64,000 nt of DNA, taken from contig JARDYH010000006.1 of the NCBI GenBank assembly GCA_029215795.1, forward strand, positions 24,133,501 through 24,197,500, given 5' to 3'. How positions within the stretch are numbered: the stretch's first letter is position 1; every line of letters starts with the position of its first letter. The translations under genes and the position numbers were made by a program. Below the pieces are notes generated by a model, which did not search any database, was not told the DNA's origin, and saw only the letters and a program-made list of their open reading frames with translations. Shown here one piece after another: positions 41,700 through 54,659 of this stretch. This DNA is from Anniella stebbinsi (Eukaryota; Chordata; Lepidosauria; Squamata; Anniellidae).

Positions 41700-42960
41700 G
41701 AAAACTGCCTTATTATCATCATTATTATATTTCATAGTTGCCTTTCTCTTAAAAATGTCCCAAGGCAACTTACATTAAAAATATTAAAAAATATAAGATA
41801 GTTAAAAACAGTTTCCATTCAAAATACTAAAACATAACAAAGCAAATAAAGCACCAGTACAAGCTACAGCCAAAACTACGAATGCTTAAAAGCTCATCAT
41901 ATCATTTTGAACGCAGAGGAGTAGAGGGAAGTCTTGAGAAGGCAATGAAAAGATGTTGTCGCCGTGCGAGTTTCACTGAGGAGAACATTCCATAGCCAGG
42001 CTGCCATCATCCAGAAGGCCCTGGTTGCCACCTTCTGAGCCTTCCTTGGAGGAGGAAGTGCCTGGAGGAGGGCTTAGATGATGAACGTAGTATACAAGTA
42101 GATGATGAACATAGAGTACGACTAGGTTCATACTGAGACAGGTGTTCCATCAGGTACTGTGGTCCTAAGCCATATAGATCAAAATGAGCACCTTGAACGG
42201 GGCTTGGAAATGTATAGGGAGCCAGTGGAAGTGGGCCAGAATTGGTGTTATATGCTCAGACCTTCTGGTCCCCGTTATCAGTCTGTCTGCTACATTTTGC
42301 TCCGGTTGCAGTTTCTGAACCATCTTCAAAGACAGCCCCACATAGAGCCTTAGATATTGAACGTAGTGTTCGGGAAGGTTCATGTCGGGAATGGCGTTCC
42401 GTCAGGTATTGTGGTCCCAAGCCATGTAAGGCTTTATAGGTTAAAACCAGCACCTTGAATCGGGCTCGGAAATGTACAGGCAGCCAATGCAAGCCGGCCA
42501 GAGCAGGTCTTATATGCTCGAACCTTCTGGTTCCAGTTATCAATCTGGCCGCTGCATTTTGCACAAACTGCAGCTTCTGAACCATCTTCAAAGGCAGCCC
42601 CACATAGAGCGCATTGCAGTAATCTAACTTGGAGGTTACCAGAGCATAGACTACTGAAGCCAGGTTATCCCTGTCCAGATAGGGGTGTAGTTGGCCCATC
42701 AGCCATAACTGGTAGAAGGCACTCTATGCCGCTGAGGCCACAAATAACAATGATGGCTCCAGGAAAAACCACAAGCTACAAGCCTGCTCTTTCAGGAGAC
42801 TGCAACCCTATCCAGAACAGACCAGACACTCCCCATCTGGTCAGAAGAAAGACCCACTAACAGCATCACAGTCTTGTCTGGATTGTATTAGCTCTCATCC
42901 AGTCCACTGTCGCAGACAGGCACTGGTTCAGCACATCCACATCCTCACCTGATGAAGATG
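41700..42960 (-). pseudogene. CR1/L2-clade LINE, minus strand, with a tandem partial duplication
   Basis: From 42699 to 42256 the minus strand encodes LDYCNALYVGLPLKMVQKLQ, HWLPVHFRARFKVLVLTYKAL and GLGPQYLTERH. A second diverged copy of the same region follows at 42383-42165. The 3' untranslated part runs down to about 41700 (atatttcatagttgcctttc). The duplicated phrase ggttcagaaactgcaaccgg-type sequence marks two overlapping insertions or an internal duplication. Inactive. Confidence 0.75.
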
Positions 42961-43222
42961 AGAAGTAGAGTTGTGTGTCAGCAGCATACTGATGGCAGCG
43001 CATTCCAAAACTCAGCAGTTTCATGTAAAGTTATTGAGAGGTTTAGGGGTGCAGGCCCAAAGGTCAAGTCCACGCCTCCTGGGGTCCCAATATGGCTTTC
43101 TGGGGTTCTCCAGACAGCCATGGCCCTTACTGCCAATCATCAAATGTTTGGTGGTTTCTCAGCTTCTGTGCAGCCTCCCGCCCCCTTCTCCCAAGGCTTC
43201 ATTACGGGCAGTAAGAGCTTTA

Positions 43223-43568
43223 GGTCCCCTCTACAAGAATTTGGTTTGGCACCTGGTTGTACGATTATTCGCATCTTCTCACAATTGTGTTTACGCCTAA
43301 ATCCTGTAAACGACATGCGGTGAAGCACATAACCAGCAGTATGAAGCGCGCTTTAAAGTGGCTGAAATGCGGAGAATCGCTTGTTTACATGGTCGAAATG
43401 CGCTTCAACGGCCACGGAGAATTAAAACTCGCTATTTAACGCGCATTCGATAATGCGCATAATTGGACAGATAAAGCGCCTCAACCCCCGATTTGCGCTC
43501 CGCTCTTGTAGAGGTAATTTTTTTACTGTGACTTGGAAGAGCTTTAAACCTCTCTTGTAGAGGCTCCC
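43223..43568 (-). mobile_element. MITE family B copy, minus orientation, TTA duplication
   Basis: Starts ggtcccctctacaagaattt and ends cttgtagaggctccc. Flanks TTA (43220-43222) and TTA (43569-43571). A 346-bp body with the tgcgcat / aaaactcgctatttaac family signature. Confidence 0.88.
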
Positions 43569-45429
43569 TTAAGCTATAATATGCTGGTATGTTTTGGTAT
43601 TTGGACCTTGCCGCTTTGTCTTTGTCCCAGTCCCCTTTGGTCTTCAATCCTGCTCACACTGGAATGTGGCCCCTGACAGCTTCACCAAAAAGGAATGTGT
43701 CTCTTCAGTTGAAAGTGATTCAACACACCTGGTTACGATATTGTGCTAGAAACACAGAGTTTGCCATTGAAATTTTGGGAGTGAACAGACAGGTTTTGCT
43801 TTTCTTTTTTTTTTGCCACCACCACTAAATTTGGTGGTACAGAAGTGGCAGTGGCAGGAGGGCAGCCTGCAAGGGGGGGGGAAGGCCTGGGGGGGGGTTG
43901 AGAATGGCACCCAGACACCCCCTCCCCAAATACTTATACTTGGTTGTTTCATTTTCTAAAGGGGTAGCTGTGTTAAGTCTCCTGCAGCAAGAACAACAAA
44001 GAGGGTTGATGAATAACACATTTATTATGGGACAATCTTTCATGGTCTAGAGTCCATTTCATCAGATGGATGAAGTGTTATGCCCATTTAGCAAAATAGT
44101 GGTGGAGGAGCAGAAATGCCCAGGATGAAGGAATAGTGTCCCTGAACATTTGCTCAACCTAGCAATTGGCTTTGGTTTCAGAACTTAGTTAATGGTCCTT
44201 TTGCACAAAAAATCCACCCCTTCCCCCTTATTTCAGCTGCTTTTAAGGGGCAGAGTGTTGTTGCTTTTGTTATGCATGTGGGGGGTTGAAATGTTTGCCA
44301 ATCTCCTGCAAAACTCCTAGAGATCTACCTGGCACTGCTATTGAGGTGAATATCCTTGAACTTCAAAGGGAGACTTCAATATGAAACTGCTGAATTAAAA
44401 TTGGCTTGAATTTTAACACACTGCATATGCTGATTTGCTTGACAATGCCAGGATGTTTTTGTGTTATCACCAACACTGAATAGTCACCATTAATAACATA
44501 ATTGTCACTGTCTGTCCTTCCTGAATTTCATTTCTCTCTGACCTCACCTGTTTATTGATGGGATTATTTAGTAATGGTGCCTCCTGTTAGAAAGGCAATT
44601 AGCAGAGAAAAACAAAAAGGCAAAACCGACCGAGCATTTACCAGTCCCATATTGACACAGGGTCTCTTAGAATAATAAAAGGAGGCCCACACTCTTCTTC
44701 ACTGAAGGAAGAAAACACTTTTCTTACAAGTATCCTTGCACATACAATGCAGGTATTTTGCTGCTTGGGGAAAGGAGAAGATGCCACCCCCCTCCCATTC
44801 CATGTACAAAACCCAAACGGACTGGCAGCTGAGTCTTTCTTCAGAACTGGTAATGAGATGGCCTCCTCCTGTACACTTGAAGTCAGTAGGTTAGCTTACG
44901 GGGTGCAGGGCCGGCCATGTGGCCCACAGCTCTCTCCTACCACACTTTGCAGCTACCTCTTAGCATCTGCTGCCGAAGGCGACTGCTTCACTCCACCTAA
45001 TGATAGGGCCAGCCCTGAATGCAACGTAGAATAGCACTTCATACATTTAATGAAGGGGACTTTAGTTCGTGAAAGCTTATACCATAATAAATGTGTGGTT
45101 TTTAAGATGCCACAACACTCTTTGCTGTTCTTTATTGTTTCATTGACAATGTTTTCCGTTTGGTGTGAAATTTGGATATCACTGGCGCATCAAGGCACAC
45201 TTGGAAAGACATTGTCTAGCTGCTGAAAGACCTGCTCCATCACGTTCCTCCCTCAGCTGTCACCAAGCAATTCCCAGCACCCATATCAGCAGGCTGCAGC
45301 AGAGGGGGATGGGAAGCAGGACCATCCCATCGACTCTGACAAAAGACTTGCTCCATCAGGCTCCTCCTCTTCCTGAATTGTTCCCAGCTGGTCATTAAAA
45401 GAACTACTATTTAATTTTTTCCTTCTGTG
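43569..45429. other. intergenic, nothing recognised
   Basis: A few homopolymer runs (43860-43930) and ordinary sequence. No gene supported. Confidence 0.4.
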
Positions 45430-45632
45430 TTATATCTTTTAGACTGTAAGTCTGCAGGCAGGAACTCTCTTCCTTTTGTTGATGTGTAAGTTGCTCTGGG
45501 AGCCCATTCAGATTAAGACTGTTTTAATTTTTGTATATTGTTTTTAATTGTTTTTAATCCTATGTAAACCACCCAGAGAGCTTCTGCTATGGGGCGGTAT
45601 ACAAATGTAATAAATAAATAAATAAATAAGAC
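45430..45632 (+). mobile_element. LINE 3' end fragment with (aaat)n tail
   Basis: atgtaaaccacccagagagcttctgctatggggcggtatacaaatgtaataaataaataaataa, the best-preserved copy of this terminus in the window. Confidence 0.75.
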
Positions 45633-46334
45633 TGGGGTGAAAATGTTTTTAATCATCATCATCATCATCAAAACAAATAAACAAGGCTTGCATACAGCTA
45701 GAATTTTTTCACAACCTGGAATTTTGTTCTTGCACTCAGCATCATAGATCTATACCTGTCAGCATTGCATGCTAGTAGTACTGACAGTTTTAAATCTTTT
45801 CTTTACTTAGTGTCACAAATTAAGGTATTTACCACAACGAGATGTGATGAAGGCTTCTAGATTAGATGGCTTTGCAAAAAAGAGGTGAGACAAATTCATA
45901 GAGGACCCATGTATTGATGTAGGTTCACCAGTGTGAATAATATACACGTGCAGATGCAGTACACCTCTAAATGCTGGACCGTGAGGGTATACATACAGCA
46001 GGGGATATACCTCCCCTTTGCATGCTTCTTCTCCTGGCCTTCCCAGAAGCATCTGTGTAATCGTTTTGGTAGTAGGAAGGCCTAGTGGGGAGCAGGCCAC
46101 ATTCAACATCATAAACCTATATGGCAGGGCTGTTTAGAAGTATGATTTTCTGTGAGGAAACACCGTCTCCCAACCACAGCTACATACTTCCTTGTTACCA
46201 TGTTGTTAGAGGGAGCCATGCATATCCCTGGCAGTGCCAAACTGCAAGCCCTAAGTCATTGTGTGTGTTTGCAGTCCCCTCTAAAGATGGGTAAGGTCTA
46301 TGGCAGAGTGCTGGCAGACTTGATATTTTATGCC

Positions 46335-46455
46335 GTGGCTCAGGGGCATTGCTAAGGACTTAAAAGATTCAGGGCACAGGCCCATGGGACATAAATCTAC
46401 ATAAAATTTGCATACCCTAATTTATATATCTGAAAATTTAGAAATTATTACTAAG
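46335..46455 (+). repeat. direct repeat, left copy
   Basis: ggggcattgctaaggacttaaaagattc...cataaatctacataaaatttgcataccctaa closely matches 46925-47035. The two copies are ~590 bp apart. Confidence 0.7.
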
Positions 46456-46924
46456 GTTTATTTAAATTTTGCAGAAGGCAAAGCTAGCCATCCAAATCAC
46501 ACCCAGTAAAATTAATTCTTTAATTTGCAGCCCAATCCCAAATCTTCCCTGATAAGAGATTTCATCTCTACTGAAAGCAATTGTCATTCACCTGGTATTC
46601 CTTTTTCTTCCTTTTCTTTTTTCTTTTGCTGAAATTTACTCATACACTGGTTGAAAGTTCCAATTTGGCCATGTTTGAAAAACCAGGAAGCAGCCTTGCC
46701 GGGACATCACATGTGCCGATCTTCCTTTGAGGCCTGATTGGTGAGCATATGGAGAGAGAGGTTTTCTGTAATAACAGTAATAACAACATGGCCCCAAACC
46801 AAAGTGATTTTGCAAAACCCAGAAGGGATGAATGGTGTCTGGTGCCACTGTGCATGAGCATAACGACAAGCACACCGGAGAAAATATCTGTGAGTGTTTC
46901 CTATGGAGAAATCGTGGCTGTGAG

Positions 46925-47035
46925 AAAAGTGCCGCTTCAGGAGCATTGCTAGGTACTTAAAAGATTTGGGGCCCAGGCCCAGGGGATATAAATCTGCATA
47001 AAATTTGCATATCCTAAGTTATAGTGTGAAATCTG
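46925..47035 (+). repeat. direct repeat, right copy
   Basis: ggagcattgctaggtacttaaaagatttgggg...tataaatctgcataaaatttgcatatcctaa matches 46335-46455. Confidence 0.7.
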
Positions 47036-47949
47036 TGTTGTTTGTGTGTCAGGACCATCTCAATGTTAATACACATATAATACATTCGTTATAGTCCAGG
47101 GCTCCATCACGCTTTGTGTCTATTGCACTCCCAGAGTCCATCCTTTCCGGTTTTGGTGCTGTTGACTCGCATGACGTCGTCCCTGTCCTGCACTATTCTC
47201 ACTTTTTCCCTCCGTTCTCATGGCTTATTTTGTACTTGGGAAAGTCCGTTTCATCTTGGAAGTGCGCAATGAAACCCCAAATGTAAACCAGTAAATCCGC
47301 TTCTGTGTTTGGGGGTATGTCTTGAAGGCCGTTTTCAGTGATGAAAGAATAGGGCGTGCTTTTATCGGCCAGGGCAGTTTTTCAACTTATTTCCTCCTTT
47401 TCATCTTTGGAGACATTAGACGTTGGAAGGAAGGTTTCAGTGCTCCAACTCCCTCTCTTTTTTTGCTTCCTTCCTTGTTTTGCTGAACCCCTGTCCTGTT
47501 GGAATCGCAGAACTTCACCTTAACCTTTCAAATCACTATGATCCTTCTTCATACATCCATTTCTGTTGGCTTCCATCACCCCTCCACGTGCCTTATAAAT
47601 CTTCCTAGTGGAAGGCGTAGGGCTTAAATTTTATGTTCTAGTTCCTTTTACTGGCTGAAATCTTCTTCAGCAAAGCAATTTCATATAAGAATCAAGCCCA
47701 GGGGTGGGGGACCCTTAGACGTTTCCAAGGAGACCGGATTAGCAAGACAAAAGGCTATCCTTTCCAGTGAGTCATGATCTGTGAATTGCTAGCCCTCTCC
47801 TTGGCTACAGATTAACATCTGAAAGAATGTAGGAAGAGAACACAATGTAAGTATGAAGTAAAACGGAGCTATGTGTGTGTGTGTCAATTTAGTATGACTC
47901 AGATGTAAATGCAGTTGAAATCAATGGGATTTACTCTGGAGTAAGAGAA
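47036..47949. other. intergenic, nothing recognised
   Basis: No supported feature. Confidence 0.4.
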
Positions 47950-47952
47950 TCA

Positions 47953-48307
47953 GGCCTCCTCCACACGAGACGTTTAATGAGCCTTAGAGGCTCATTATAA
48001 ATTTTACCTCCACACCAGCGGAGCGCAAAACGGGCGTACAGGCGCGTTATTTCCCCGATAATGCGCATTTTCGAATGCGCGTTAAATAGCGACTTTTATT
48101 TTTCTCCGGCCGTTAAAGCGCATTATTGCGGTGTGAACAAGCGATTATGCGCGTTAACGTCTTCTAAAGCGCTTTTTGGACATGAATTAATGCGCTTCGC
48201 CGCCTCTCGCCGCCTCCCGTGCAGAGGGATTAGGCGTAAATGCGCCTCTGCGATAATGCGCATAATCCCGGAACTGGGCGCAAAAGCGCATCCTTGTGGA
48301 GGGGGCC
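47953..48307 (+). mobile_element. MITE family A copy 3 (355 bp)
   Basis: Termini ggcctcctccacacgagac / ccttgtggagggggcc. Flanks TCA (47950-47952) and CCA (48308-48310), i.e. a 3-bp duplication with one change. The same open frame as in copy 2 starts at 48061. Confidence 0.9.
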
Positions 48308-49910
48308 CCAGCCATCTCTATTTTAAAAACTGAAGATGCTCAACTTGGCATGATAGAAGGAAAGGAAAAGTGATCCTTCACAAATGCAAGGTGGAACAGC
48401 GTACCAGTGAACTATCAGAAAAAGCTTTTAAACGGCAGGGAAATTTTAAAAATCTTAAAAAATGAAGGGATGAACCAATCAGATTCAAACTTGGCATAGC
48501 AAAAGCTCTCCAGGAGACCTATCACCATACAATGTTTCATCTCTTTATCTGTATACATTACCCAGATGTAAGCATGCCTAAAGCTCTACTTAAGAGCTCT
48601 CAAGATCCCAAGTTTCATCTCTTTAACTTTAAAAATTACACAGATGTAAGCATTTTTGTACATTCTAATAGCAGCTCCAATGAGCGAGGGGGGGAAGGCT
48701 GCCTCGTCCATCACAATGTCCATCAACTACAAGAACCAATGAACTGGAGGGGGAAGGAGAAGGGACAGGATGGAGTGGAGTGGTACAGGCACAATAGCAG
48801 TGGGAGAGCAAAAACAGAGTTCACCAGTATAGCTACGATGGTGAAAGGGAGGAGTGCTTGCAGTGCTTCTGAAATGGAGGTAAATAATGCAAAGGCAAAC
48901 TGGGAGAAAAAAATTGGTGTGATGGAGCCCCCAATATTGTTACTTTTATGCACATTTTATTTTGTCTCCCCTTTTTAAAAAGGAGTGACTAGGCAGTGAA
49001 GGAAGGGGGAGCAAACAGTGGCTGATCAGTGTCTCCATCCTTTTTGTCTTTAGCCCTGGAAATAGCTGAGAAGAGCTTCTGTCATGGCTGGTGAAATCTG
49101 CCCTCCACAAGTGGAGGAAAAATGCCTTGAAAATGAAGGTCAACCATTGCACTTGTGTGTCTGAGGTAGATTAGGCTTGTTCTCTCCACAGGTCTTATCT
49201 CTTAGCAGTCGTGGTGTGACTGCTTCTACCTGAGAGTGGTGACTTCCTCCTTCTATTTGTTCTTTTTACCTCAAAATATCTAAACCTCAATGGCTTTTAC
49301 CGCCCTCCAACTTGTACCTCACAAAGGAAAGGGGCTGCTTCAATTACTGAGTTTCTGCCTGTTTGTTACTAGGCTGTTAAGACACAGGGCTCCATGTAGA
49401 AGAAAACAAAGTTTCAACTATAGAAATTACCATTCAGATTTTCCACCATGTCTGGAGCTCTGTATCTAAAAGCTGAGTGACAGGCAGAAACTCAGTAAGT
49501 GAAGCTTTTGAGTCAGAAACTGAAGTACAGGCAGAATATCCACAGGTGCTGCTTTCATCCTCATATGCTAGGTAAAGCTGCACTATTTAAGTTTTGATTG
49601 TCATGCACCTGTCATGCCTTCTGTCCCTTTCAAGGAACTCAGCAGGCTTCTTCTACCTTCTACCCCTCCCTCCCCTTTTCTAAAGGCTCACCCGCTGCCA
49701 TAAATAAACTTGGCTAAGAATGAACTGGGGAAGGCAAATTCCTGAGGATAGGCAAGTTCAAGCTCAGGAGGACCTACACTGAATTAGGGCTAGATTACTG
49801 TGGGATTTCTCATTGTGTGGTCCAGGATACTTCAGATAAAGGGGTAGAATGGAATGTAGGAAGATTAAGTAGCTTACTTTGGTGAGCATCTGAATGGTTA
49901 CTTAGACTGG
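48308..49910. other. intergenic, nothing recognised
   Basis: A 148-codon frame (48532-48978) has two related FHLF...YTDVS-like phrases that reflect a DNA-level internal repeat (tttcatctctttaa, cagatgtaagcat). No domain recognised. Confidence 0.4.
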
Positions 49911-50275
49911 GAGCATCATCAGACGGGGAAATCATGTTTCCTTACCGTCGATCCCCCCCCCCCCCCGCTTCTGACCCATGATACTTCCTCTTTCTTCACA
50001 CAGGGGAAGAAAGAGGAAGTAAACAATGATCACATGGCTCATTCAGTGGCCATTTTTATGGTACCATTTTTCCTGCACACAGCAGGAAATGGCGGCCCAT
50101 TCCATTAAAAAACAACAACAATAAAATCGGATTTCAGGGGATCTATTTTGTGACGGAAAGAAGACCAGAAGGAACGGGAGATACATGGGTGGTGTAAGTT
50201 GTCGGCAAAAGGACCCGCAAACGTCCGTAAGTGGGGAGTAATGAGTGTGCAATAAAACGTTGTCTGATGATGCTC
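49911..50275 (-). mobile_element. MITE family C, minus orientation
   Basis: Termini gagcatcatcagac / gtctgatgatgctc form a perfect 14-bp inverted repeat. The body contains catgtttccttaccgtc and the cttcctctttcttcacac / gaagaaagaggaagt palindrome shared with 31560-31884. Confidence 0.78.
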
Positions 50276-50479
50276 TCTGATTGATGTCTTGGGGCACTCA
50301 CCAAAGTAAGCTAGATCTTCCCCAGACTGACTTTCAGAAGTACTTGGTTTGAGAGTAAATGGGACCAGAAACTTCATGAAGCTCACTCCCCTTGCGTATC
50401 GTCTTGGGGATATGATGATCTGGGGGCTGCCCATACAGCACATTAAACAAAACCCTGCACTGTCTCTGCTGTGGGATGG

Positions 50480-50760
50480 CGGCAGCTAATCCTGATGCAG
50501 AAGGATGGTGAGGGATTTCCAGTGGCCATTTGGATTGCTGGGCCCACTCCCTGCTCTCTGCCTGGGTGGACAGCGACCATCAGTGGTTGCCAGCCACCCA
50601 GGGAACGCCTCCACAGTGTCGCCGGAGCAAGGATAGATGATGGATGTGCCGTATTCACCTAGCTCTGGCAAAAAAGTTGGGGTAAGTCCCTGACTTTTTT
50701 AAATCACAGCTTTGCAGGAAGGCCCTGCAATGAGTGTGAGGTGGCTGCTGTGTCTATAAC
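50480..50760 (+). repeat. dispersed repeat of unknown type, copy 1
   Basis: Shares an ordered set of phrases with 59570-59830: ggccatttggattgctgg...cccactccct, then a cctccgc/tcgccggagcaagg segment, then aaaaaagt..gggtaagt.cctgacttttttaa. No inverted ends identified. Confidence 0.55.
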
Positions 50761-51443
50761 CAAAGCAATGCCACTGCACACACCCCATGGGGGCTTTCAG
50801 AGAGTCTAGGCAGCCCCCTGGCCTGCCCATATGTAGATATGTACTTTTTTACAGTCAATCCTTTTTTGGAGGACAAATAAGTCTTTTTGAATCTGAGGAA
50901 AACTTAACAAATCCTTTTCTTTCCCCACTCATAAGCATTATAATATTGTTGTGATATTCTGATGAAGCATTTGTGAAACGGGTGAAAGAAGCCAGAGGCT
51001 TGTAATAGCTTAGTCATTTCAAACTTATTTTGCCCATTGCTAAGTTATTGCAAACTATTTTGTCAATCATTCAGTTTCTGTATAATTGTCCAGTTATTGT
51101 ATTGTTTAGTTACTGCAAACTATTTTTGCTCGCTGCTCAGTTATTGCAAACTATTTATGCTTGGTTACTGTAAAAAAATTGTTCAGTTGCTGTATATTAT
51201 TATTGTATTCTCACGTTTAATTCATTATATGGCACAATTATTTATTAATATTTTAGCAGTTGTGTTCTGGTTAGCATTATTCTATTTTGGTTATTTCAAC
51301 TGCTGCCTTCTATATACAAGACAGACACAGGGATGAAGGGGGAGAAGACTGATCTTTAACAACTTGATAAATAGATAAATTGTTTCACTGCAAATCCTAT
51401 GTACTAAAATGGCCCATTTTACAATCTAGCATTTATAAGCCTA
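50761..51443. other. intergenic, internally repetitive AT-rich section
   Basis: 51030-51200 contains several degenerate units of the form ttattgcaaactatttt / cagttactg. No gene. Confidence 0.5.
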
Positions 51444-51759
51444 GGCTGACCATCTGAAAAGGAGGACAGGGCTCCTGTAACTTTAACAGTTGTAGAGAAA
51501 AGGGAATTTCAGCCAGTGTCATTTGTATGCAGTTAGTTCCTGGTGAAATTCCCTTTTCATCACAACTGTTAAAGTTGCAGGGTCCCTGCCTTCTTTTGTA
51601 TATGGTCACTCTAGTATAGTGCCTGCAACTTTAACTGTTGTGATGAAGAGGGAATTTCACCAGGAACTAATTGCAAACAAAGGACCCTGGCTGAAATTCC
51701 CTTTTCTCTACAACTGTTAAAGTTACAGGAGCCCTGTCCTCCTTTTCAGATGGTCAGCC
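51444..51759 (+). mobile_element. TA-flanked MITE family T
   Basis: Starts ggctgaccatctgaaaagg and ends ccttttcagatggtcagcc, a perfect 19-bp inverted repeat. Flanks TA (51442-51443, 51760-51761). A 316-bp palindromic body. Confidence 0.85.
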
Positions 51760-51766
51760 TATATAA

Positions 51767-51911
51767 GCCTATCTACACAAGCAGGATAAAACACTCTGAA
51801 AACATTTTGAAAACTGTATATGGAGTGTGTCCTTGGCCCAACAGTTGTCACTACTGTTACAAACCGTTTTAAACCATTTAAAACCGTTTTAAAGCAGTAG
51901 TGTAGATAGGC
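51767..51911 (+). mobile_element. MITE family F, diverged copy
   Basis: gcctatctacacaagcaggataaaacac ... ttttaaagcagtagtgtagataggc; inverted ends gcctatctacac / gtgtagataggc. It begins 6 bp after the end of the family T element. No clear target duplication. Confidence 0.7.
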
Positions 51912-52849
51912 TCTCAGTCTCACTCTTCATTTTGGTGTCTGCTTCCAATACACAAAATTAAAAGGGGCTCAAAGTCTGAGTCTTGTTTCATGAGCTCCTA
52001 CTGCCATTAAAGCAATTAAGAGTGGATGCAATCCTAAAATTTAGTGGCTGCCAATTTAATTTCCCACAATGCATCAGAGTGATGCCACATTGAGGGCGTT
52101 GTAGAAAATTAAAATAATAGCTAGACCCAGCACTTGGTGCACCAGGGCAGTATGTATGTGTTGTGTGTGTATATATATGCTCATGTAGGCATCGGCAATG
52201 GGTCTACGAGGATATTGGGGTCCTGGCAGCTGCCCAAGAATGCCAGGTACTGACAATGGCTTTGCATGTGGACTAGTACATTGGCAGATCTTGGATTTAC
52301 AACTTACTGTTCACATAAATGTTAACATAAACTGTAGTACATAAACAAACATAGTGCTGGTAATTATGGGCAGTGCTGTGTCTGTATGTGGACAGCTGCA
52401 CATGCATACACATGCCCAGTGGTTTCTCCTGAGAGGGTGCTGTTGTAGGCAGTGGTAGAAACTGCAAAAATGTACTGTGGGCAGCAACGGCCAGGACTGC
52501 AGGGAACTGGGTCCCTGTTTTTTATGTATATTTGTCTGGATGTCCCAATACCCAAGCTCAAATACTGACTGCATATACTCAAATACTAGTGCTACTAGCC
52601 CTTGTACACCATCCATCAATATTCACTGTAAGAGGTTCAAGTAACCAAACCCAAACTATCTAAAAAGTTCACCTTTCATACATACTGGTTTTTGTCAGTA
52701 TAATTCATGGTTAAAATGACTAGTTGACAGACAAAAGCATCTTCAGCAAGAAATAGATAAATCTTCATAAGCAATAGTTTTTATTTTGCATTTGTTTGTT
52801 GCCATGGAATTTGAGTGCCTTCTAGTGGCAAGGAATGTTATGTATGTTT
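51912..52849. other. intergenic, nothing recognised
   Basis: No supported feature. Confidence 0.4.
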
Positions 52850-52879
52850 GAAAGTACTGATGAATGTTATGTATGTTTA

Positions 52880-53409
52880 AAAGTACTTAGACAGATGGTG
52901 GAACTACAACAGCTAAGAGAAGCACAGGAGGTGGAAGAGCAACAGCAAGTTGAAGCAGAAGTGGCAAATGCTGAGGTGAGGAAAAATGAAGTAGAGGAAA
53001 CTCCCTGGAAGTTAGGATGAGACTGGAGGACAGCCTGCAGAGGAAGAATTACAAGAGGCAGAAGGTCAGTCAAGCAGAGGCAAGAATACAACAAGAAGAG
53101 AAGAGTAGTCATTGTGGGAGATGCCCTGCTGTGTGGGATGAAATCCAAGTATGTCGCAAAGACCCATGGACTCGCCAGGTATGTTGTCTCCCTGGCGGTG
53201 GCGGACAGATTAGAGATGTGACTGAAGGGTTGCTAAAGCTCATAAAGCCTACTAAGACGTACTGCACTGACACATACCCCTTTCTTCTCATCCATGTGGG
53301 AACAAATGATATTGCCAAATGGAGCTATGAAGAAATCACATCAGATTTGAGGAAACTCAAAAACTTTGGAGCCCAGATAGTTTTCTCATCCATCTTTCCA
53401 GTTCTTTGA
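52880..53409 (+). pseudogene. CR1 ORF1 remnant (esterase-like domain)
   Basis: Frames show EAQEVEEQQQVEAEVANAEV (coiled coil) followed, after a frameshift near 53017, by VCCLPGGGGQIRDV and LLIHVGTNDIAKW, the SGNH-hydrolase-like block of CR1 ORF1. Confidence 0.8.
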
Positions 53410-53786
53410 AGAGAAATAGAAAGGGAAAGAAAAATACTCTGAGTGAATGACTGGCTACGAAGGTGGTGCTGACATGAGAGATTCAGATTTTGGGATCATG
53501 GGCTATGCTTCTTGGAAGATGGACTGCTGGCAAAGTTTTGGGTTGCAACTCACAAGGACTGGGAAGAATGTATTTGGCACAGTATGAAGAACTTCATCAG
53601 GAGGGCTTTAAACTGAATCCTACAGGGGAGGGAGACATAAACTTGCAGGCAACAATGGATGAAGTCTTATGCACCATAATAGAGAGTACAGCTCTAATTG
53701 TACAACTCTAATTGTGCCCAATAATAGTCTTCACAATAACGTAGGAAGGAAGCCAGGCTATATAGCACATGGTCTTTGATGTTTAT

Positions 53787-54214
53787 GAGCTCCATCACAC
53801 CTACTTTTCTTTATTGGTATGTACCCACAGTTTTGATATCCGTTTCTCTTTCATGATCGTAGCCATACCGGGGTCTCCCTTTTCACTTATGGGTTCTTAT
53901 GAGTGTGGGGGAGGGTTGGTCCTGAGGGCAGGAAGGAAAGGGGCATGCAGGAAAAGATGAAGAGGGGGGAATCCCGTGTGCTGGAGAAGAATCACCCTGC
54001 CCTCCCCTTTCCTCATCAACAAACATGCCCCCAACAAAGGAGAAAGCAAGAGGGGGGGATATTCCTGACTTTCTCCGTGCCAAAATACTTCGCAACAAGG
54101 GGCGGAAGGGGTGCAATGAGAGCAGAACAGGGACAACGACATGCGACTACCTCGTGGCAAAAACACATACAAGACAGGGCGAGTGTGCAGTAAATCACTG
54201 GTGTGATGGAGCTC
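53787..54214 (+). mobile_element. MITE family E (GAGCTCCATCACACC), TAT duplication, inside CR1
   Basis: Termini gagctccatcacacc / ggtgtgatggagctc, a perfect 15-bp inverted repeat. Flanks TAT (53784-53786) and TAT (54215-54217). A 428-bp body; its right half resembles 57060-57351. Confidence 0.88.
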
Positions 54215-54303
54215 TATATATAAATGCCCAGAGTATGGGAAACAAACAGAACTAACTTGAACTCTTAATTCATGAAGGCAAATACAATTTGATAGGCATA
54301 ACT

Positions 54304-54647
54304 GTGCCTCTACAAGAGCGATTTAAAGCTCTTTCAGGGCTCATTACAAATTTTACCTCTACAAGAGCAGAGTGCAAATCAGGGGTCGAGGTGCTTTTTA
54401 TCTCCGATTATTCGCATTTTCGAATGCGCATTAAATAGCGAGTTTTAATTTGCCGCGGGAGTTAAAGTGCCTTATGGCCATGTAAACATGCGAATCTCTG
54501 CATGTAAACAACTTTAAAGTGCGTTTCATATAGCCTGTAATGCGCTTCACCGCCTCTCATGAATAGGTATTAGGAGTAAATGAGCTTCTCCGTATATGTG
54601 CATAATCGGGCAACCGGGCGTCAAACCGAAATCTTGTAGAGGGGACC
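54304..54647 (+). mobile_element. MITE family B copy inside the CR1 endonuclease
   Basis: gtgcctctacaagagcgattt ... atcttgtagaggggacc, closely like the B copy at 22395-23098. It splits the CR1 reading frame after the codons for GIT and before WWDDSHDW. The exact target duplication is obscured by a few lost bases. Confidence 0.85.
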
Positions 54648-54659
54648 TTGGTGGGATGA

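Noticed and set aside
48532..48978. 148-codon plus-strand ORF
   Set aside because: Its apparent internal repeat is a DNA-level repeat, and no protein family is recognised.
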